The position numbers were made by a program, and so were the translations under genes. This document shows positions 51,344-63,489 of a DNA stretch of 64,000 bases, in pieces. The stretch spans positions 1 through 64,000 of the forward strand of contig JAMXBD010002782.1 of the NCBI GenBank assembly GCA_024138025.1, given 5' to 3'. The DNA is from Combretum micranthum (taxonomy: Eukaryota; Streptophyta; Magnoliopsida; Myrtales; Combretaceae). Each line of letters starts with the position of its first letter. The first letter of the stretch is position 1. The notes beneath the pieces are model-generated. The model did not search any database, was not told the DNA's origin, and saw nothing but the letters and a program-made list of their open reading frames with translations.

Positions 51344-52823
51344 ATTTGTCTGATGATTTTTTTAAATATTATATGGTACATATTTACATATATTATATTC
51401 TATATATAATTTATAATATACTATACTTATATATATAATTTATTTCTTATATGAATAGTTGTCACTTTTTAAATTAGTTAAAGATAATAATATTATATTT
51501 TAACGAAATAGGCATACAAAACAATACCAATATACTTAATAGGTTCACGTGTTTGTAAATGGGATTAGTGACTAAACCCAGATCCAAACACTTTTAAATT
51601 AGTTTCGTTTTTTAGTTTGATCCTTTTATTATTCATGTAAACTTTTACTTACCCAAACCTTTTTTATAATCCTATTATGTCATGTCTGGATTCATGGGTT
51701 GAGTCTTGAATTGCCAACTATAACGTTCATCATAATTTCTTTTCTTTTTCCTCTCTCTGTTCCTTACTTTAGAATACTTGGAGAGGGTAAAATTACAAGA
51801 ATGCCCTATTATGTCATGTCTGGATTCATGGGTTGAGTCTTTAATTGCCAGCTCTAACATTCATCATAATTTTTTTTTTCTCTCTCTGTTCCTTACTTTA
51901 GAATAGTTGGAGAGGGTAAAATTACAAGAATGCCCCATATCCTGGACATAATAATTTTTTAGATATTTGACTAGGGATGCAACCAGATAGATTATTATAG
52001 GGTAATCGACCCGTTAAGAACCCTATAAGGTTTTGACACGGGTTTCGAAAAACTTTGTAACCTAATAGTTTAGGGTCGGGTCGGGTCGTGGGTCATAGGA
52101 CCCGATCCAATAAGTTATAATAAAATAAAGAATAAATAATTATTAAAAACTTAAATTCAAACTAACAAAAAAAAAACCTTAAAAAGCAAAATTTCTAGAG
52201 ACATAATTTTAGCAAAAGATGATTGTATGAATTATTTATTGCAATGATATTTTTTATAATTTAATTGGATGCTTGAACAATCAATGCATTCGTATTTCTT
52301 AATATTCACGTTGCATTTCTAATTTTATCATAGAACACACCAATTTAAATTTTGTAATGTGCACTAAAAATGTTATCTAGTTAAATTTTTTTCCTCCTTT
52401 TCCCAAATGAAATAAATAAGATGGAATGAGTGAATTCTAAGATTTTGTCAGTTTGACATAAATCCTTTCAAAAATAAAAGTAAACAAAAGTAACTTTAAA
52501 AATTAAGAAACAAATAGAGAGACCCTATGGGAGCGGGTCAGGTCGGTTCAGCCCAAAACCCTATAAAGGCGGATTTTTGTGACAAGAAAAAATCCTATAG
52601 GAAGAAGGTCTCAAAAAAAAAAAAAAAAAAAATCTATAGGAAAGTGGATTAGGTTTGGATTTTATATGACATGTCCCAAACTCACCTCAATTACATCCAT
52701 ATGTTTGACTGAGTTGTTCCTATATTAGGGGATGTGGAGATTTTCACTCTAAGTTGTGCTTTTCCTTCCTTTGACAAATCATTAGACATACACCCAGCAG
52801 CAACATCAGCAAGGTACTTAAGA

Positions 52824-53621
52824 ACGCCGCTGCAATCACAAGGTAAGTAATGAAATCCCATGAATATCTGTTGTTGCTTGATAAATAACACTACACGTAT
52901 TTGAATTTTGGTTCTTTCCTTTTATTTATGTTTTGTATTTTATTTTATTGTTTTTCCTCCATTTACAGTTGTACCTTTAGAGATTGCTGGCGCTCGAGTC
53001 GTTGAATCAATAAATCTAACGGAATTAGGCTTCTGTTTCCCAACTCGTGCAATTCCAATGGTGTGCGCTTTAATGGGGGTTTCTTTTGCAATCCCACTTG
53101 TTATTTTTCTTCTTATACAAACCGAACCTTGCCTTATCGTTGAATCAATCAATCCGCTCACTCCTATAAATGTTACTGTTCCCCAAAATCCCTCCTCAAC
53201 ATCTCCATCGTCTAGTATTACCGGCTCATGGAACGTCTCATTCGGTTTATACAATCGTGTTCATGTGCAAGTCACCTATTACGATAATATTGATGTAACG
53301 TTGTATTATCGTAATGTTTCCATTGGACAAACGACTATCCACATCTCTAATCTCCACCAGGGTAAAAGCCGAACTAGGATCCACATGACCACAAGAATTG
53401 ATACTGAATCGGCGCATCTTGATGATCTTGTAGCTTATTATTTAGCACGGGATATAGACGATGGAAGAACCATCGCCATTTATCAATTGGAAGTGGTGGT
53501 CCATGCCCGTATTATGCCGAATTGGCGGCTTGGCCGAAAATCAACACTCAAGTTCAAGTTTGATACGACACAAGGTTCACCTGGCTATGGTTTTTGGCCA
53601 TCTTGTTCTGTTATGCTCTAG
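52824..53621 (+). CDS. LEA_2 (NDR1/HIN1-like) membrane protein, copy B, start codon lost
   Basis: Tandem paralogue of the gene at 38.7 kb. The exon matching exon 1 (52,824-52,842) reads ACGCCGCTGCAA, so the ATG is ACG; no in-frame ATG replaces it back to an upstream stop. Its donor is a normal GTAAGT and the acceptor is TTTACAG; exon 2 is 52,969-53,621. Read from ACG it gives 223 residues. The first in-frame ATG is at 53,058 and would give 187 residues, losing the N-terminal tail but keeping most of the membrane segment (VCALMGVSFAIPLVIFLLI) and the whole LEA_2 domain. From TEPCL onward it is nearly identical to copy A, but the 40 residues before that differ strongly. It may be a pseudogene, or start at the ACG or the internal ATG. 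Confidence 0.6.
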
Positions 53622-54762
53622 TTTCATTGTTATCATTGGAAGGACAAATTTTCGGCTTTATTTCTTTATTTAACTGTCTGTTTGCACCACTATTTGAGAT
53701 TAAAGAGTCTTAGTCAATTCCCTCCCCACTAGATTATAAGTGTCTAAGGAATTTTTTAGCTTGACTGATGTTTTGGGTTTTTCTGTTAATTGTTATTATT
53801 GTTTTTAGAGTTTATATTCTGAAAAATTAATGGTGAAGACCGGTCTCATTAAATTATTAAATGGTTATTTACAAAATTTTATCGTGTTTTAATCAATTTG
53901 TAAACACATATCCTGTGTTAATTTTTTTTTTTTTTTTGCAAATAGGTGACCTGAATTTTATACAAAAGTATCAATGTTATGTAATAATTTATAATAACAC
54001 CTCAAAAATGATTTTTAATATTTTACTTATTTAATTTTTTAAGTAATAATTTTTATTAGATTATTTTTTTAGACCAATAAAACTTTAAACATATCATTCT
54101 AATATTAATTAATTATATAAACAATTTTGTATCATCTATTTGTCAAAAAAAATAACACATATCATGTATTTGTAAATTGACTAAAACACAAAGTATGTAT
54201 TTGTAATTAACCCATTATTGAAACTATTAATTTTTTTCACATTATATTTTCATAATCAATTAAATGATAATCTTACCGATCGTAGCATAGAAATTTTATT
54301 ATTCTTCCCACTAAATGGTAAAGCTTTTCTCTAAATTTGATCTATAATTTTGTGTAAATTAAGCTTATTGATAAAGCAATAAATTTTCTTCAAATGATGA
54401 TCAAAACGAACATATTGCTAACATCACATATTATAAAAATATATGATACTGATATATGCTATTACTTTATTCTAGGAAACATAATATATTAGAAATCTAT
54501 GTAATTACATATATGCATCGCATATAAAAAGTTATCATCATCCAAAAGATATCAGTAAAACATTACGAACAACGAGTTGTATTGTCTTGTATTTATGTAT
54601 AAATTGTAGTAATTCTAATAGTTATATTACTTCCAATGAAAACAATGTGTTTTAGACAAAAGCTTTTTGGAAGTAAAACCTTTATAATTGAATGATACAA
54701 ACGCCAATCTCCTAGTAAAATTAATCTAGTCCGTCCCCTTTGTCTAAAGTTGTAGTTAGTAG

Positions 54763-54794
<32 letters not shown>

Positions 54795-56229
54795 AGAAGC
54801 CTCTGGAGTTAAATATTTTCTAGCTAAAGTCCCCTGCCATACATGGATTTTGATTTAAGGTATATATATTTACTTAAAGGTTTTTCTCAAATAACAAGTC
54901 AAAGATATAACATGTTAATACTACATTCATATTTAAAAAGAAATTGCCATGACATTACTATTTATTAGGATAGTGTTAAAAGTTAAAACCACAACCTAAA
55001 ATTTGGTTTTTTTCCTTTTGTTTCCTTTTTATCTCACCTAAAATTTTAAGTTGTTAAATGTGATCCAATTTTTTATATAGGATTGGTTCCACTAGTTATT
55101 AATAACTTAAATCTATATTAAACCATGATTAAACCACTAAAATAATTTTTTTAATAACATCTATAGTCAGTTCAATAGTCAAATCAAGACTTGTATGATC
55201 CCATGATAGAACTGTAAAAATATGTTGTACCCAATCCAACTTTCACTTCTCAAATATTAAACTTAATTAAATTTTTTACTTATCAAATTGACTACCCCTA
55301 TTATGTTAACAAAAATGATGTGACAAATACTCATTAAATAAAAGTATTAATAGAGATTAACTAGAGGTGAAAATGTTAATGTGAATGTGGTCGAGAAAAA
55401 ATTATTTATGATAAAAATTAATATGAATAGACCCTGAATGGATTAAATTTTTTTATGGAACCGTACATCACGATATACCAATATAGATAATTCGAGAACA
55501 GTATATATATAATAACTCTTCATTCTCGGTTATCAGGTCACTCCTGCAATTGTTCCTTATATTGGTCACAGTATTAGATTTAGAAGGATTTCATTATTAT
55601 TTTTATATTATGGAAAATTATATATTTGTTTTATAATCATTTGTTTAATGGTTTAAATTTAATAGATATTTACCATAGATATTTATGTATATAAAAATTT
55701 TTACATATATAAAATCTACAAACTATAAACTTATAATATATATAATAATTCATTTGTTACGTAAATTAAATATGTTACATGTGTGTGTTTAGAACATAAT
55801 ACATAAATCATATATAACATATTATACAAATTTAAGATATATAATATAAATGACATATATATTGTAAATATTATGTGTAATATACATATATAACATATAA
55901 TAAATATAATATAAATAATTCCTAACATGTTGTGTTTTAATATGATTGAATCTTTTAATATGTTATGTTTCTCGTATTATAGCTTTTAAGCATATTGTGT
56001 TTGTTGGTTATAATTACAGGATCATATACTTGTTAGTTAAAAATATGGGTCCATTTTTCTGTTTTCTTTTTTTTTTTGTTACAATCAATTATTATCCACT
56101 AATGCCATTGAAATATTCCAAACCCTTACCTAGTTAATTTAGAAACGGTTTAATTAAATAATATAATAGATAGTTAATTTTGAACATAGTTAGACAATTT
56201 TAATAGATAAAATGATTATCTACCCCCAA

Positions 56230-56480
56230 GAGTAGATTGCAAAATGTTTTATTAAAATTTTGTTTCTTAGAAAGTTGATATGCTTAGTTGAGAGTAGAGT
56301 TTTTATTTAAAAGTTGTTTTGTAAAATAGATTTTCCGCTGCTAAATCCAGTTATTTGAAAATCTAACTAAACAATTTCATAATCTAAAATTGAGTAGCAA
56401 TGTTTAATATAAACAAAATCTTTTAAAGAAAGCATGAGTGTGTAATACTTTAGAATATTATACGTGATAGTAGCGCCCTA
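56230..56480 (+). repeat. Dispersed repeat family member in copy B
   Basis: Counterpart of 42,789-43,040 and relative of 9,889-10,135. The second block is at 58,243-58,400. Confidence 0.55.
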
Positions 56481-57049
56481 ATTGATTTAATGTTTAATTA
56501 AATTTTTAGGATGTTACAAAGAATAAATCTATCGAACCTATTCCACTTCACTAGTTCTCCCATATTCATCAATAACGCCCCTTAACCTTTGTAACGCTCC
56601 TCTTGAGTTTGTATCTTACTTCCTAACTTTATATCTAGTTTGTGATGGCTTAGAAGGAATTGAAATGGATAAAATTTGGATTTGTTTGGGCTTGAGAGAA
56701 GAAAAGAAATGGAGAGAGAGGGTCCATTTTGGGGTAGATATTTGTTGCCCACTTTTGACTTTTGGGGCATATATGGAACTCTTTAGAAGGTGTAGGAACA
56801 TGGGCTTTGGACTATAGGTTTTGTGTGTGGGCTTGGTTATTAATTTCGTTGAACTTAGGCTAAAATTTTAGGCTCCAAAATAAGAATTTGTTATCATCAA
56901 ATTAAGTTATACTAACTTAACTATAACAATTAAATTCATAAATCATCAATTAATTATATAAAAGCAAATTAGTTTAGTATATTAATTTTAGATTATTTCA
57001 TATTATGTGTTTCAAAATTAACTATCTATTATATTATTTTAAAATATAG

Positions 57050-57513
57050 AGGTTTATATTATACTTATGTTTTCTATTCAAATTTAAATTTTACTTTATT
57101 TTATGGTTTATTTAATATTTTACAATTCTCGAGATTGTTTAATTGAATCTAAGGTTATGTGTTGACTCGGGTTCACTTTTAGTATTAATTTAAATTTTCT
57201 ATTCTATAGTTCGCTGAAAGTTTTAAAATTTTATGATGTTGTCATTAAATAATATTTGGGTGTGTCTCGATTATATGTTAGGGATCAGATAGATGAATTG
57301 TTAAGCGTACGGGTTTGAATCGAACAATTATTCGATTTTCCATTCTGTTTTTGAAGGTTCTCTTTTTCTTAAGATTATGAAATTCATATTTGATCTTATT
57401 TAGAGTTTCTAGAATTTAGTTTTAGCTTGGGTTTATTTTAGGGATTTGATTTCGGTATTAGCTTTAAGATTATTATTTTTTTTTAAGAATACCAAAAAAT
57501 TTAGGGGTTTACA
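57050..57513 (-). mobile_element. Old gypsy-type LTR fragment in copy B
   Basis: Counterpart of 43,700-44,163. On the minus strand it starts TGTAAACCCC, retaining the TGTA that copy A has lost. Confidence 0.5.
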
Positions 57514-57755
57514 TAAATGGCATGCTTTCCCATAGGGTGTTGTCCCCAAGAGTGTTTTAAAAGTAATTTCATAGGCCTAAAGACCATCATCTATTTCTTT
57601 AGTCCAGTCTTTCCTGTTTGTTGTGACTGCTTTTTTCAAGATTCATTTGAGTTCTCTATTAAAAACTAAAGGTGCATAGCTTAAGTCTGTTTGCCATCTT
57701 GTATTTGCTTGTGTTATTACGTACTGGATCTCTGACTCATGATACTACCTTGCTG

Positions 57756-57824
57756 GTGATGTTGATGATGATTACTATAATGATATGAGATATCAGGACT
57801 GATTGGGATGCCTTTTTAGACTAG
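57756..57824 (+). pseudogene. Possible C-terminal exon relic (copy B), broken
   Basis: Same segment as 44,343-44,410, but the acceptor CAG is CTG and an extra base (GATATCAGG against GATACAGG) shifts the frame. Confidence 0.35.
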
Positions 57825-59607
57825 TGGGATGGCTAGGAAACCCGTGTGTGAACCAAGCTATTATGTTTAAGTTTTCTTAAAGACTTTGAAGAAGAAATAT
57901 ATTTTGTTATAGGCTTGTTGTAAAAGCCTTGGTTTGTAAAATAAGATTTTAAGTGTGTTTCTTATGCTTTCTTCATAAACAAGTTTTGTATCCTATGAAG
58001 TGTCATTGGTATGACACTAAAGTTATTCTAAGTTTTGTAAAGTTAACCTACTCATGTACTGAGTAGTTTTATATTAAAGTTCTATGATGTTATCACAGAA
58101 TTAAACAAACAATCAATATATTTATCTTCGTTATGGACAACCTCACATATAATACTTGAGTATTTTATAATACTAGAGTATTATGCGTGGTTGAGGGATT
58201 TGGCATGCCTAATAGTGGTATTAGGTAGGTCGGGTTCTTTCATAGTAAGATTTATTTTCAAATATAATTAATGTTAAAATCAATCAAATTATAAAAGATT
58301 TTATTGAAATTGACAAATATATGCAAAAAATTATTCATGATTGAAATTATAGATACAAATAATTTTCTTTTTAATTCTAAAGTAATATAATGGTTAAAAA
58401 TATAAAATTATAATGGTTAAAATCAATAGATAATTGAAGATCATTTTCTGGCATTTGTGCTCAAATCAATGGAACATGATAATCCCTAATTATTTGGCTG
58501 CATCAAATTTCTGTAACTACAAAAGTCAGGTAGACACACAGATAAGATTTAATGATAACCTCGATATAAAAGAGGATTCTGACAAAGACGCACAAAGTAG
58601 AGTTTAATTCAATTACCCATCAATTAAAAGTCAGTTTAATGTAAAGCTTTGTTTTACAAAAGGGACACTTGGAATTCATTGAATCTCAGCCTGCAGCTTC
58701 AGAAATTGATAAAATGTATTCAAACCATTGATTCCAGATTGAGAATCCCACAAATTATTGGCCTTAATAAATGTTGCTTTTGTTCCAAGGTTCTATTCAA
58801 AAATCAATATAATGTAGCACTTTCGCAGGTTACATGGGACTATGGGAGTTCCCAAAATTAAACCAGAATATGAACAATAGTGAATCTTTTCCCTTGGTAT
58901 TGAGCAATGACATTGAATTTGCAAGTTGAGCATACATGTCCTGCTTATGGTTATTCACCTATCAGATCTGTATTCTGTATAATTTTTCTTAGACAGCAGG
59001 ATACGTTTTAAAAGAAACTTTTGTAGCTACAAGTCCCAACACAGCAATACCGATAAACACATTTGTTATGAGAAATTATTTCTGTTATCTCCATTCCTGT
59101 TGCATAGTTTCCGCTACTTGCTTAGCACAAAAAAATTACCTCAGCAAACCTCATACACCGATAACATCCTTAGGCAAGAAGCCTAACCAAACTAAACCCT
59201 CAATCTAGCATTGCCTTTGCTCTCAGATAATTTAACCTGACATCATTTATCACTTTACAGCACAATTAGTAAAATGGTTCAATGAGCCAACTCTAACTAA
59301 ATTGTCACACACAGGCAAATGATCTCGATTTTCTAATATTCATATCACATCTGAGTTCAAGCACACTGGGTAATCAAGCAATAAATTCTTTCAGACTTCA
59401 TATACAAATAACTACAATCCTATTACCTTCTTGTTACATTAGAATTCAGTTCCCTCCCTATTTTATATGGTGAAGTGAACGCGTCATAAGCAATATCGAC
59501 CATTTTCCAACTTTAGCTTTAGTGACCTTCAATGGTGGTGGCGGTCCAAGGCTTGAGTGCAGAGCATCACCATTAATTTCAGCCGTTTCAAGCAACAATA
59601 TCAATCA

Positions 59608-60654
59608 TAAGCCACCACCTCTTTCAGGAGTCAGCACCAATCTAAATGTTCCAAGTAAACAATAAAATTACCAGCTATATGCACATAACCAAGGAATTGC
59701 TACATTCCTGTGTCATTCCATAAATAGTTCATTCTTTTCTTTGACAATCTTACTGAAGAATTTGATCAATTAAGCAGCAAAACGGGCACCACCATTCTCG
59801 CATGTTCACATAATTTAAAAACAATTGCTTCTTTTTCTACACAAACTCACACTAAAATGTCTATACTCTCTAAATACAAACCTAGAAACTTACTAACTAT
59901 CAACATTAATTGATTCTAAACATGAACCATAAATCAGAAAAAGGAAGAGAAACAGACTCCTAAATAGGAAACTTTCTACTAACTTCACCTGATTATTAGA
60001 GATTAGTGCGAATTCAGAGTGATGAATCATTCCACAAATCACAATCGATTCATTGGTCTTTCTAAACATATCTCACTATACAGGAGACTTCACTACAGAT
60101 TACATGAATAAGCAACGAACGTCATCACAAATGAAAGACTCTGACAAGTTCACTGATCCTTCGTCACATCATTCTGTATGAAACCCACTCTTTCATACAC
60201 AAATTTCATTACATTACACTAGAGATTACATTAATAAGCAGTAAAATCATCATAATTTCCAAATTTAAAGCTACATGTTTGGCAATTATCATCTTAAGCT
60301 AAACAAAAAGTGGAAGATAAAAACCTATCGACTACTGCTCTGAAAAACAAAATCTAAGAGAAAAGAAAGAAAGCAACATAAATCAGAAAGTTGTCTGCAA
60401 CGGCCTTGCTGCTTGAACTGATCACTGGAGAGGATTTGAGTCAGTACTTGAGCGTGTACTCCAATGCTTTTAGTTGAGGGTTTTGCTCCAAGCTTTCAGG
60501 TGGCCATTTTCACCTGAACTCAAAATCAAACCATTGTGATAAACCAAATCTCCCCTAGTGTCCACACAAGCAGCTTCAATGCCCTCCCAGCATAAAGTGG
60601 ATAAAACGGCAACATGCTGCTAGTACACTAAGGATCACCCTCATTGTGTATTTT
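59608..60654. other. Single-copy flank downstream of the coiled-coil gene
   Basis: AT-rich DNA beyond the duplication. The part near the next gene is probably its 3' untranslated region. A short minus-strand frame near 59,480-59,650 (ALHSSLGPPPPLKVTKAKVG) is interrupted by a stop and is not accepted as a gene. Confidence 0.4.
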
Positions 60655-61743
60655 TTAACTTTTCCTCCTCAAAAATAGTAGCACTTTATAACAAAATGCA
60701 TAGATAAAGCTAATCACTAAAATTGCTACTCCTTCAAAGATTCTCTTCCGTAAGATAACTGTAAAGGCGTTGCTAACCACTACTCCTAATGTTAAATCAG
60801 TAATCCCAAAGGGTTGATTCCGAAGAGCACAAGATGCTGAAGCTGAACCAATAAAAGTTACTAAAGCTATCCATGGACCAACCGTACTATAGTTTATGGA
60901 AGTGAATGTGAGCCCGGCTGTGTTTAAATACAATAAAATCAGGCTTACTGCAGCAATACACAGTTTCTGGTTACGTTTCAAATTCCTCACTATGTGCAGC
61001 ATCCAAGCCTTGTATCGAATTAAACCGAAAGCTGCACTCCATCCGAAAATCAAAATATAAAATAAAATAACTATAGCCAAACTCCAGTTTTTTGGTTTAG
61101 TCTTTATGGAATCTACTGTAAGCAAAATTAATAGAGCTAATATCGCAGCACCAAAAACGTAACAAAGGTATTGTGATATCACCTCCCTTTTTGCCGAGTA
61201 AAAGGAGTCGCCTACTTGCTGCTGAGGACCTGGAGTCTGCTGCTCGTTCTCACTCTGTATCACACTAAGCTCTTGCTCCAGTTCCCCAATCCTTTGTCTA
61301 AGTACAGCTTCATCCTTTTCCCACTCAGCTTTCTCTTTTTGATGATTATTTTCCATTGTCATCTTTTCTTTCCGTGCAGCCTCCGTATCCTTTGTTATCT
61401 GCTCCTGCAATGAAAATATCTTTGCACTGTGAGACATTATGGTATCCTCCATTCTTTGCATTTGAACTATACGCTGGTTGTGTGCATCCTCCAACGTGTC
61501 TATCCTCGTTTTTTGAGCCATTATGGTGTGCTCCATTGCTTGCTTTTGAACTGTGTGCTCCTGGCATGCATCCTCCAACTCATCTATCTTCATTTTTTGA
61601 CACATTACCACGTTCTTCAGTTCTTCATTTTGAACTCTACTAATGGCGTTCACCCTCATATGTTCCCTCATTTCTTCAACAAAAATAAGTTGTAAATAAC
61701 CCACTTCAATCTGTGCTAGAACTATAGCTTCTTCTGCCGCCAT
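60655..61743 (-). CDS. Coiled-coil protein with about six C-terminal membrane spans, uncharacterised
   Basis: An intronless 362-residue frame starts in a strong plant context (AACAATGGCGGC). Residues about 35-170 form a charged heptad-rich coiled coil with about 31-residue near-repeats (MKIDELEDACQEHTVQKQAM, TRIDTLEDAHNQRIVQMQRM). A Gln/Pro linker (EQQTPGPQQQ) leads to six hydrophobic spans at about 191-212, 220-242, 259-280, 288-306, 315-331 and 335-357, and a basic tail FLRRKS. No signal peptide is visible, so the coiled coil probably faces the cytosol. I do not recognise the family. The long clean frame and start context argue for a real gene; the lack of introns could mean a retrocopy. 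The gene is outside the segmental duplication, though sequence downstream of it is included. Confidence 0.7.
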   Translation of the reverse strand: MAAEEAIVLAQIEVGYLQLIFVEEMREHMRVNAISRVQNEELKNVVMCQKMKIDELEDACQEHTVQKQAMEHTIMAQKTRIDTLEDAHNQRIVQMQRMEDTIMSHSAKIFSLQEQITKDTEAARKEKMTMENNHQKEKAEWEKDEAVLRQRIGELEQELSVIQSENEQQTPGPQQQVGDSFYSAKREVISQYLCYVFGAAILALLILLTVDSIKTKPKNWSLAIVILFYILIFGWSAAFGLIRYKAWMLHIVRNLKRNQKLCIAAVSLILLYLNTAGLTFTSINYSTVGPWIALVTFIGSASASCALRNQPFGITDLTLGVVVSNAFTVILRKRIFEGVAILVISFIYAFCYKVLLFLRRKS

Positions 61744-61784
61744 TGTTGTGTTTTGTGTTTAGAAACTTCTCCGGTGTTTCACGG

Positions 61785-62030
61785 TAGGGATGGTGCTGAG
61801 AGTGAGACTGAGGACAGGGTGGTTTACTACTTTCTGGTTTCTTAGGGTGAGGACGGAGGACTGGGTGTTTTGCCACTGTCTGGTTGCTGAGAGTGAGGAT
61901 GGAAGACTAGGTATTTTCCCAGTGTCTGGTTGCTGACAGTGAGGACCGAGGACTGAGGACAAGGTGGGTTGCTAATGTCTGATTGCTGGCTGCTGCTGAG
62001 AATCAGGACTGACGAGCAGGTGGTTTACTA
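61785..62030. repeat. Minisatellite, 46-53 bp unit, upstream of the coiled-coil gene
   Basis: TCTGGTTGCTGA-like words recur at about 61,832, 61,879, 61,925 and 61,978, each followed by GTGAGGA-type sequence. The array starts within 50 bases of the start codon at 61,743, so it lies in the 5' leader or core promoter. Confidence 0.65.
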
Positions 62031-62046
62031 CTGTACCGTGCTTGCT

Positions 62047-63422
62047 TGTCTGCATGGCTTCATTCTTCTCTCTTATCTTTAATTCTCATTATTTTTCTAG
62101 TGGGTGCGGGTAAAAATCAAACTGAACTTAAAAATCAGGTTTTTAATTTTATATTATTTTATTTAAACAATTTAGTGAAAAGAATTCCAAATCAAATGGA
62201 AAATTATGTTGTGTCCAGAGATGAACTGAGTTGGAAGAAGAAAAAAGAAATAAAATCATTTAAAGATCTAAAAGTAAAGCACCTTAAAACAAAAATTTTC
62301 CTTATTATAAATATATATATATATACCTAATATGACTCAACAACTTTCTTTATCTTTTTTTAAAAATGTGTATGGAAAAAGTATTATCAATTTATATGCA
62401 ATTTATTAATTACATTTTTCATCTTCTATTTAAAGCTAGATTAAAAAGATTTAGAATAATGCCTTATCAAATCTTGTTCGTAATGCAGGTTTTGAACCAT
62501 ATTTTATTTTCCCGTTAGAAGTGGATTTCTCACTACAAATTTACACAAAGGCAATGGATTGCGTAATGGTTGAACATTTTATTCTCCTCTGTCCTATGGT
62601 TTTAGGTTAGCATTTTACCAATGCTTCTAAAATGGGATTAGTTTTTCTTCAATAGTTTCGTATTAGGAAAAGAAAAAGATAATATTAATAAAATATACAA
62701 TTAGATACTTGTATTTTAAAATCAATCAATTTAATACCTGAAAAAACTTTGAAATTCATCAATTTACTACATAAAAGAACTTAATGGGGATCTTATTGGC
62801 CTGCAAGAAAAGTTCTTTCAAGTATTAAAGTTATCGATTTTAAATAAAAGAGGAAAGGGGAACTTTTGTAAAATTAAAATTATATAATATCCACCAATTG
62901 TAGTTGCTCTATGTCAATAATTGATGAAAACTTATCAAAATTAACAAACTTCTACTTTAATTAAGTTGATTAATATTAAGATTTTAATAGAAAATATAAG
63001 GTTAATGTAAAGACTCGACCTATTTAATCTTTAAATTAAACAAGTCCCCAATCACATATAATATTTTCATATTATATGTAAAGTTATCCTAAAACTACTT
63101 GTTTATGTTAATTGTTTGTTTAATACCACTATACCTTTTCTTTCTTTGAAAACAAAAACTTTTTAAAACAAAGATTGCTTACATGATATGAGCAATCTAT
63201 ACATATTAACATTAAAACAAAAGGTTACAAAAGCTTGTGTCAATCTGATGACACAACAAAAAGGATTTCACCTTGTTTAACCCTAATAAGAAAACAAACT
63301 TTAAGATCTCTATATACAACACAAGGCTTAACTAACAAGCCTTCTATACAAAATACATTTGAGTTTCTAAAACATCTTTCTTCACAAAACTTCTTCTTTA
63401 TCCGCTTGCCACTCTACTTATC
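62047..63422. other. AT-rich intergenic DNA
   Basis: Short frames near 62.0-62.3 and 63.2-63.5 kb have no recognisable domains. Sequence from about 63,180 to 63,422 could be the 3' untranslated region of the exon at 63,423. Confidence 0.4.
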
Positions 63423-63489
63423 TCATTCAACCAAGAATTTCTCCCAGTCTGTCCCATATCTCAAATCATCATAACAATCATCATCATTA
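63423..63489 (-). CDS. Possible terminal exon of a minus-strand gene extending past the window
   Basis: After an acceptor TTTTCAAG the minus strand reads NDDDCYDDLRYGTDWEKFLV, E and a stop. The acidic peptide ending in RYGTDWEKFL closely resembles the segment at 44,343-44,410. Upstream exons would lie beyond 63,489, possibly outside the window. The product is unknown and the acceptor is unconfirmed. Confidence 0.3.

Larger units (their letters stand above)
51362..59607 (+). repeat. Segmental duplication, copy B
   Basis: Direct-oriented partner of 37,284-46,199. Beyond 59,607 the sequence continues uninterrupted (CAATCATAAGCCACC), showing the pre-insertion state of the site where the copia element sits after copy A. 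It has an extra 55 bases near 57,680-57,735. Outside the LEA_2 gene it is AT-rich intergenic DNA with the same old repeats as copy A. Confidence 0.85.

Noticed and set aside
59480..59650. Minus-strand frame ALHSSLGPPPPLKVTKAKVG, also in copy A near 46,070-46,190
   Set aside because: A TGA interrupts it in copy B, the changes between copies are mostly amino-acid altering, and no domain is recognisable.
61216..61695. Overlapping frames on both strands inside the coiled-coil gene
   Set aside because: Repetitive heptad codons open other frames; the 362-residue frame has the start context and full-length logic.
62046..62330. 94-codon plus-strand frame
   Set aside because: Lys/Asn-rich AT-driven frame just past the minisatellite, with no recognisable feature.
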